DNA of 64,000 bases from contig JAWKZI010000005.1 of the NCBI GenBank assembly GCA_041396045.1, positions 1 through 64,000 of the forward strand. The letters run 5' to 3'. Source of the stretch: SHZI01 sp041396045. GTDB taxonomy: Bacteria; Pseudomonadota; Gammaproteobacteria; Steroidobacterales; GCA-2729495. The position numbers and the translations under genes were made by a program. Positions within the stretch are counted from its first letter, which is position 1. Every line of letters begins with the position of its first letter. The notes under the pieces were generated by a model that worked only from the letters and a program-made list of their open reading frames with translations, made no database searches and was not told the DNA's origin. Shown here piece by piece: positions 60,554 to 64,000 of this stretch.

Positions 60554-61698
60554 AGTATTTCCGCAGCACGTTCAAGGGTTTCCGAGTCTTTTGCAAAGCA
60601 AAAGCGCAAGCGGGGGGTGGCCGGCGGTGAGGCGCAGAACACCGAAACCGGGATGCTGGCGATCCCCGCATCCTGAGTCAGCCGGCGTGCATAGCTGACA
60701 TCGCTCTCAGGGCTGATGCCACTGTAGTCCAACAGCTGAAAATAGGTACCCGCCGACGGTTTGAAACGAAAACGTGAGGGTTTTAGCAAAGCGCAGAACT
60801 GATCGCGTTTCGCCTGGTAGAACACCGGCAGCTCCCGATAGTGCTGCGGATCGCTTTCCAGAAAATCGGCAAGCGCCCACTGCATCGGCGTTACTACGCA
60901 GAACTGGACGAACTGATGAACACGGCGGAACTCCTGCATCAGGGCGGCCGGGGCGATGCAATATCCGATCTTCCAGCCGGTCGCGTGGTAGGTCTTGCCA
61001 AAAGACGACACCACGAAGCTGCGATCGGCCAGCTCCGGATAGCGCAGCAGACTCTCATGCCGGCATCCATCGTAGATTATGTGCTCGTAGACCTCGTCGC
61101 TGAGCACCAGCACGCGGGTGTCGCGAATCACTTCGGTCAGGCTGGCAATATCGTCCGCAGAGAGTACCGCGCCGGTCGGATTGTGGGGTGAGTTGAGAAT
61201 CAGCAGGCGAGTGCGTGGCGTGATCGCGTCGCGGAGCTGGTCCCAGTCAACGCTGAATTCCGGTTCACGCAACGGAATATGTATGGCGCGGCCGCCAGCC
61301 AGCCGTATGGCCGCATCATAAGAATCGTAGGCCGGATCCAGGCACAGGACTTCGTCGCCGGGATGGACCACTGCCTCGATGGCGCAGAAAAGCGCCTCGG
61401 TAGCGCCTGAGGTCACCGTGACCTCGTTGGCCGGATTCACTGTTCGGCCATACATCTCGACCGTCTTTTTCGCGATCTGAACACAAAGCGCGGGCAGGCC
61501 ACCCATCGGTGCGTACTGGTTGTGGCCGGCCTCGAGGTGGTAACAGACCCGTTCCAGCAAGGCGGCTGGTGCCGGAAAATCGGGAAAACCCTGGGACAGA
61601 TTGATCGCGCCGTGACGTCCGGCGAGTTCGGACATGACCGTGAATATCGTGGTGCCGGCACCGGGAAGTTTGCTGGCTGGGAGCAGTTGTGCGGGCAT
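60541..61698 (-). CDS. methionine/glutamine aminotransferase (class I PLP, YbdL-like)
   Basis: 385 residues. The PLP lysine is in SSFGKTYHATGWKIGY; LSQGFPDFP, HNQYAPMGG, TSGATEAL and NSPHNPTGA are present, with the C-terminal RLRFCFAKD containing the carboxylate-binding arginine. It resembles YbdL, which transaminates methionine and other hydrophobic or aromatic amino acids and uses keto-methylthiobutyrate. The omega-amidase gene overlaps its end, so both should work together to drive the transamination forward. Confidence 0.87.
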   Translation of the reverse strand: MPAQLLPASKLPGAGTTIFTVMSELAGRHGAINLSQGFPDFPAPAALLERVCYHLEAGHNQYAPMGGLPALCVQIAKKTVEMYGRTVNPANEVTVTSGATEALFCAIEAVVHPGDEVLCLDPAYDSYDAAIRLAGGRAIHIPLREPEFSVDWDQLRDAITPRTRLLILNSPHNPTGAVLSADDIASLTEVIRDTRVLVLSDEVYEHIIYDGCRHESLLRYPELADRSFVVSSFGKTYHATGWKIGYCIAPAALMQEFRRVHQFVQFCVVTPMQWALADFLESDPQHYRELPVFYQAKRDQFCALLKPSRFRFKPSAGTYFQLLDYSGISPESDVSYARRLTQDAGIASIPVSVFCASPPATPRLRFCFAKDSETLERAAEILCKI

Positions 61699-61815
61699 CG
61701 ATCCTCGAGTCTTCCATTAAAGTGCCGGCGACGGGAAATTGGCGTTTTGTTTGACTTGAGTCTGTCCTGCCGCCGATCATAGCCGCAACTCCGGCGCGGC
61801 AGCTCATTGACACCC

Positions 61816-62895
61816 ATGAATTCAAGTACTGAATCGGCCTCTGCTGCAACACCAAAGACCAACTCGCAGGCGAGTGCTGCGAAGCCGGACAAAGCATCTC
61901 CCGGGTACTTCCCCACCGGGAACAGCACGCGAATGACCACTGTGCGCCGGCTGATTGAGCAGGTGGCGGCTTTCACGACCAGCGTACTGATCACCGGCGA
62001 GTCGGGTACCGGCAAGGAATGGGCGGCCCGCTACGTCCATTTACTGTCGCCACGGGCCGACCAGGCGTTTGTGCCGGTGAATTGTGGCGCCATTCCGGCA
62101 GACCTTCTGGAAAGTGAACTCTTCGGGCACGAGAAGGGCGCATTCACCGGTGCGATCTCCACCCGCATCGGGCGCTTTGAGGCAGCCGAGGGCGGTACGT
62201 TGTTCCTCGATGAAATTGGTGACATGAGCCTGCCCATGCAGGTCAAGCTGTTGCGCGTACTGCAGGAAAGAACTTATGAGCGGGTGGGCAGCAACCGGCC
62301 ACGACAGTGCGATGTGCGCATCATTGCAGCAACCCACCGTAACCTCGAAGCGGCTATCAAGGACGGCAGCTTCAGGGAAGATCTCTACTACCGGTTGAAT
62401 GTCTTTCCCATCGAGCTTCCGGCCCTGCGTGATCGTCTTGAGGATCTGTCCGAGTTAACGGGCAATATTCTCGAGAGGTGCCGTGCCGCCGGTTTGTCGC
62501 CAACGCAGATCACGCCTGGCGCGGTGCGCATTCTCAAGCACTACAGTTGGCCCGGCAACATCCGGGAACTGGCCAACCTGCTGGAGCGATTGTGTGTTTT
62601 ACATCCCGACGGTGTGGTCGACATTGCCCAACTTCCCACGCGCTACACGGCCGCAGCGCCCCTGCGAGAGTCGGATCGTCAGGAAGTAGCGGCCACACAG
62701 GCATCGGGACCGCCGCCCCAGGATATCGAGCTGCCGACCGATGGTCTGCCGCTGAAGGATTACCTGGAGAAGATCGAGGTGGCGCTCATCCGTCGGGCCC
62801 TCCACGACACCAACGGCGTCATCGCCCATGCCGCGGAAAAGCTGCAGGTTCGACGTACGACGCTGGCGGAGAAGATGAAGCGCTACGGTCTGTAG
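61816..62895 (+). CDS. sigma-54-dependent transcriptional activator (AAA+ and Fis-type HTH)
   Basis: 359 residues. There is no receiver or sensor domain: a 35-residue low-complexity Ser/Ala/Lys N-terminus leads straight into the AAA+ module. Walker A is GESGTGKE, the sigma-54 contact loop is GAFTGA, Walker B is GTLFLDEIGD, the arginine finger region is SFREDLYYRLNVFPI, and a C-terminal Fis helix-turn-helix (HAAEKLQVRRTTLAEKMKRYGL) ends it. FleQ and NtrC relatives share this arrangement, and the Fis domain resembles FleQ. I use the ATG at 61816; a TTG at 61807 is possible. Lack of a regulatory domain suggests control by amount or by a partner. Confidence 0.87.
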   Translation: MNSSTESASAATPKTNSQASAAKPDKASPGYFPTGNSTRMTTVRRLIEQVAAFTTSVLITGESGTGKEWAARYVHLLSPRADQAFVPVNCGAIPADLLESELFGHEKGAFTGAISTRIGRFEAAEGGTLFLDEIGDMSLPMQVKLLRVLQERTYERVGSNRPRQCDVRIIAATHRNLEAAIKDGSFREDLYYRLNVFPIELPALRDRLEDLSELTGNILERCRAAGLSPTQITPGAVRILKHYSWPGNIRELANLLERLCVLHPDGVVDIAQLPTRYTAAAPLRESDRQEVAATQASGPPPQDIELPTDGLPLKDYLEKIEVALIRRALHDTNGVIAHAAEKLQVRRTTLAEKMKRYGL

Positions 62896-62920
62896 CAGCG
62901 GCTTCAGCCGGCGAGAGCAT
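62893..62920. repeat. REP-like element, copy 2
   Basis: GTAGCAGCGGCTTCAGCCGG starts at the stop codon of the sigma-54 activator. It forms a short hairpin (CGGCT-TC-AGCCG) and shares AGCGGCTTCAGC with the copy at 48541. It lies in the 46-base gap between convergent genes. Confidence 0.35.
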
Positions 62921-62941
62921 ATGTGTGTATGGCCCCCGCGT

Positions 62942-64000
62942 TCAGGCGGCCTCGATGGTGTCATAGCAGGTGTAGCGGTCGCGGCCGTTGCGCTTGGAGT
63001 GATATAGGGCGGAGTCGGCTGCTGCCAGCAATGCATTCGGGCTGTCGAAGGGATTCTGCGAATCGAGGGTGGCGATCCCCAGGGAAAGAGTGATTCCAAT
63101 GGACGATCCGCTGGTGGTTTCCACTTTCCGTGCACGGACGCCCTCGCAAACCCGTGTGCCGACGCTGTCTGCCTGGGTAGCGTCCACGCCGGGCAGCAGC
63201 AGCACGAACTCATCGCCGCCGTAACGCGCGACGATATCGGTGTCGCGCAGCGTTTCACTCAGTAGTGCTGCCACTGCCACCAGCACCGCATCACCGGCCT
63301 GGTGCCCGAAGCCGTCGTTGACCTGTTTGAACCGGTCGATGTCGATGAAGACAATGGACAGTGGCCACGAGTGTTTGGCGGCGGTTTCAAACTCGCGCGC
63401 CAGCGATTCCTCGAAATAGCGGCGGTTGTGCGCGTTGGTCAGGGCATCGCGCACGTTCTCGGTCTTGAGTTCGGTGTTCTCCTCCTCAAGGCGGTTGGTG
63501 CGCCGCTGCAGATCCTGAGCCTCGTTGATCTGGTGCAGATTCCGCACCACCAGCGTTTCACGTGCCGCGTCGGTCATATCCTGAAGCTGGACGGCGTCAT
63601 ACAGATCCATCTGGAACAGTTCTTCGGCCACCGGCAGTTGTTCCCGCACCAGGTCGAACATCTCACCCAGCCGCGATGGTGCAATGCCCAGCTGCTGCTG
63701 AACCTGCTGCCCCACTCGTCGCAGGGCAACGGCATCGTCCCCGCCAAGCCATACGTCGCTGAGTTCGCCGGACAGCGCCACAGTACGCACAAACATCTTG
63801 TCGTTGCTGTCCAGCGCGATGCCGCCGGCATCGTGGCTGAACTTCACGGCCTGTACCAGTTTTGCCGGCATGTTCCAGATGGCGAGCAAGGCGGCGCCAA
63901 TCGCGGGATGGTCGCTGCCGATACAATTCTGCTCGTGCTGGCAAATACGTGAGTGCTCAATCTTGAACGGTGATATTCCGTCGTAAACCTCCGGCCACAC
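62942..64000 (-). CDS. HDOD-GGDEF diguanylate cyclase, partial at right edge
   Basis: Carboxy-terminal 352 residues of a signalling protein whose start lies beyond the window. The first 115 or so residues are the end of an HDOD domain (HPAIGAALLAIWNMPAKLVQAVKFSHD). A coiled segment follows (INEAQDLQRRTNRLEEENTELKTE), then a complete GGDEF domain with DALTNAHNRRYFEE, FIDIDRFKQVNDGFGHQAGD and the active-site YGGDEF. The GGDEF motif is intact, so cyclic-di-GMP synthesis is likely. No R-x-x-D inhibitory site is seen at the usual place before it. Confidence 0.88.
   Translation of the reverse strand: MWPEVYDGISPFKIEHSRICQHEQNCIGSDHPAIGAALLAIWNMPAKLVQAVKFSHDAGGIALDSNDKMFVRTVALSGELSDVWLGGDDAVALRRVGQQVQQQLGIAPSRLGEMFDLVREQLPVAEELFQMDLYDAVQLQDMTDAARETLVVRNLHQINEAQDLQRRTNRLEEENTELKTENVRDALTNAHNRRYFEESLAREFETAAKHSWPLSIVFIDIDRFKQVNDGFGHQAGDAVLVAVAALLSETLRDTDIVARYGGDEFVLLLPGVDATQADSVGTRVCEGVRARKVETTSGSSIGITLSLGIATLDSQNPFDSPNALLAAADSALYHSKRNGRDRYTCYDTIEAA

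Overview
The window looks like chromosomal DNA of a non-model gammaproteobacterium. CysB, a cysteine-free SthA, the C5-pathway HemL, Cti and an E. coli-like QueD all point that way, although the F420 genes at the left edge are unusual for that class. Codon and base use look GC-rich and even throughout. I see no rRNA, tRNA, CRISPR array or insertion sequence.

At 1-4173 (minus strand) lies a coenzyme F420 locus: npdG, cofE, cofD, cofC and the CofG half of an FO synthase that runs off the left edge. Divergently, 4375-24509 (plus strand) carries queD, a zinc-dependent deaminase and a SAM methyltransferase, then two very large NRPS genes, then folE. The deaminase, methyltransferase, NRPS1 and NRPS2 follow one another with 1-4 base stop/start overlaps, so they read as one transcription unit. 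The assembly line reads A1(with an inserted PRMT-like methyltransferase)-PCP-C-A2-PCP-C-A3-PCP-C-PCP / C-A5-PCP-C-A6-PCP. By-eye pocket residues suggest a starter without an alpha-amino group, then a beta-alanine-type residue, ornithine, a module with no A domain, glycine, and an unassigned residue. There is no terminal thioesterase. GTP cyclohydrolase I and CPH4 synthase flank the NRPS, which raises the possibility that a GTP-derived heterocyclic acid is its starter. That is a hypothesis; both genes may simply serve queuosine synthesis.

24529-39081 is mostly housekeeping: NAD-type isocitrate dehydrogenase, a small outer-membrane protein, a DMT transporter, a serine hydrolase, SthA, a CPBP protease, a PEP-CTERM-like protein, a damaged hemL, cysK divergent from cysB, a Tat-exported HisC-like aminotransferase, heme O synthase, a LytTR regulator and an unknown membrane protein. 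39212-48527 looks like an uptake and catabolism island: TonB-dependent receptor, paraoxonase-like lactonase/arylesterase, two related MFS transporters, a DUF1838-like protein and an aldehyde dehydrogenase. A highly structured inverted repeat closes it. 48813-64000 holds copZ/copA, a class I glutamine amidotransferase, cis/trans fatty-acid isomerase, a fused indolepyruvate ferredoxin oxidoreductase, a KAS III-like enzyme, an omega-amidase overlapping a methionine-type aminotransferase, a sigma-54 activator and a partial HDOD-GGDEF protein.

Many genes carry one or more frameshifts where protein similarity continues in another frame (cofC, cofD, npdG, both NRPS genes, the DMT transporter, CPBP, one MFS, the DUF1838 protein, cti, ior). 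The spread over unrelated genes suggests residual indel errors in the assembly rather than gene decay. hemL differs: it has lost coding blocks.
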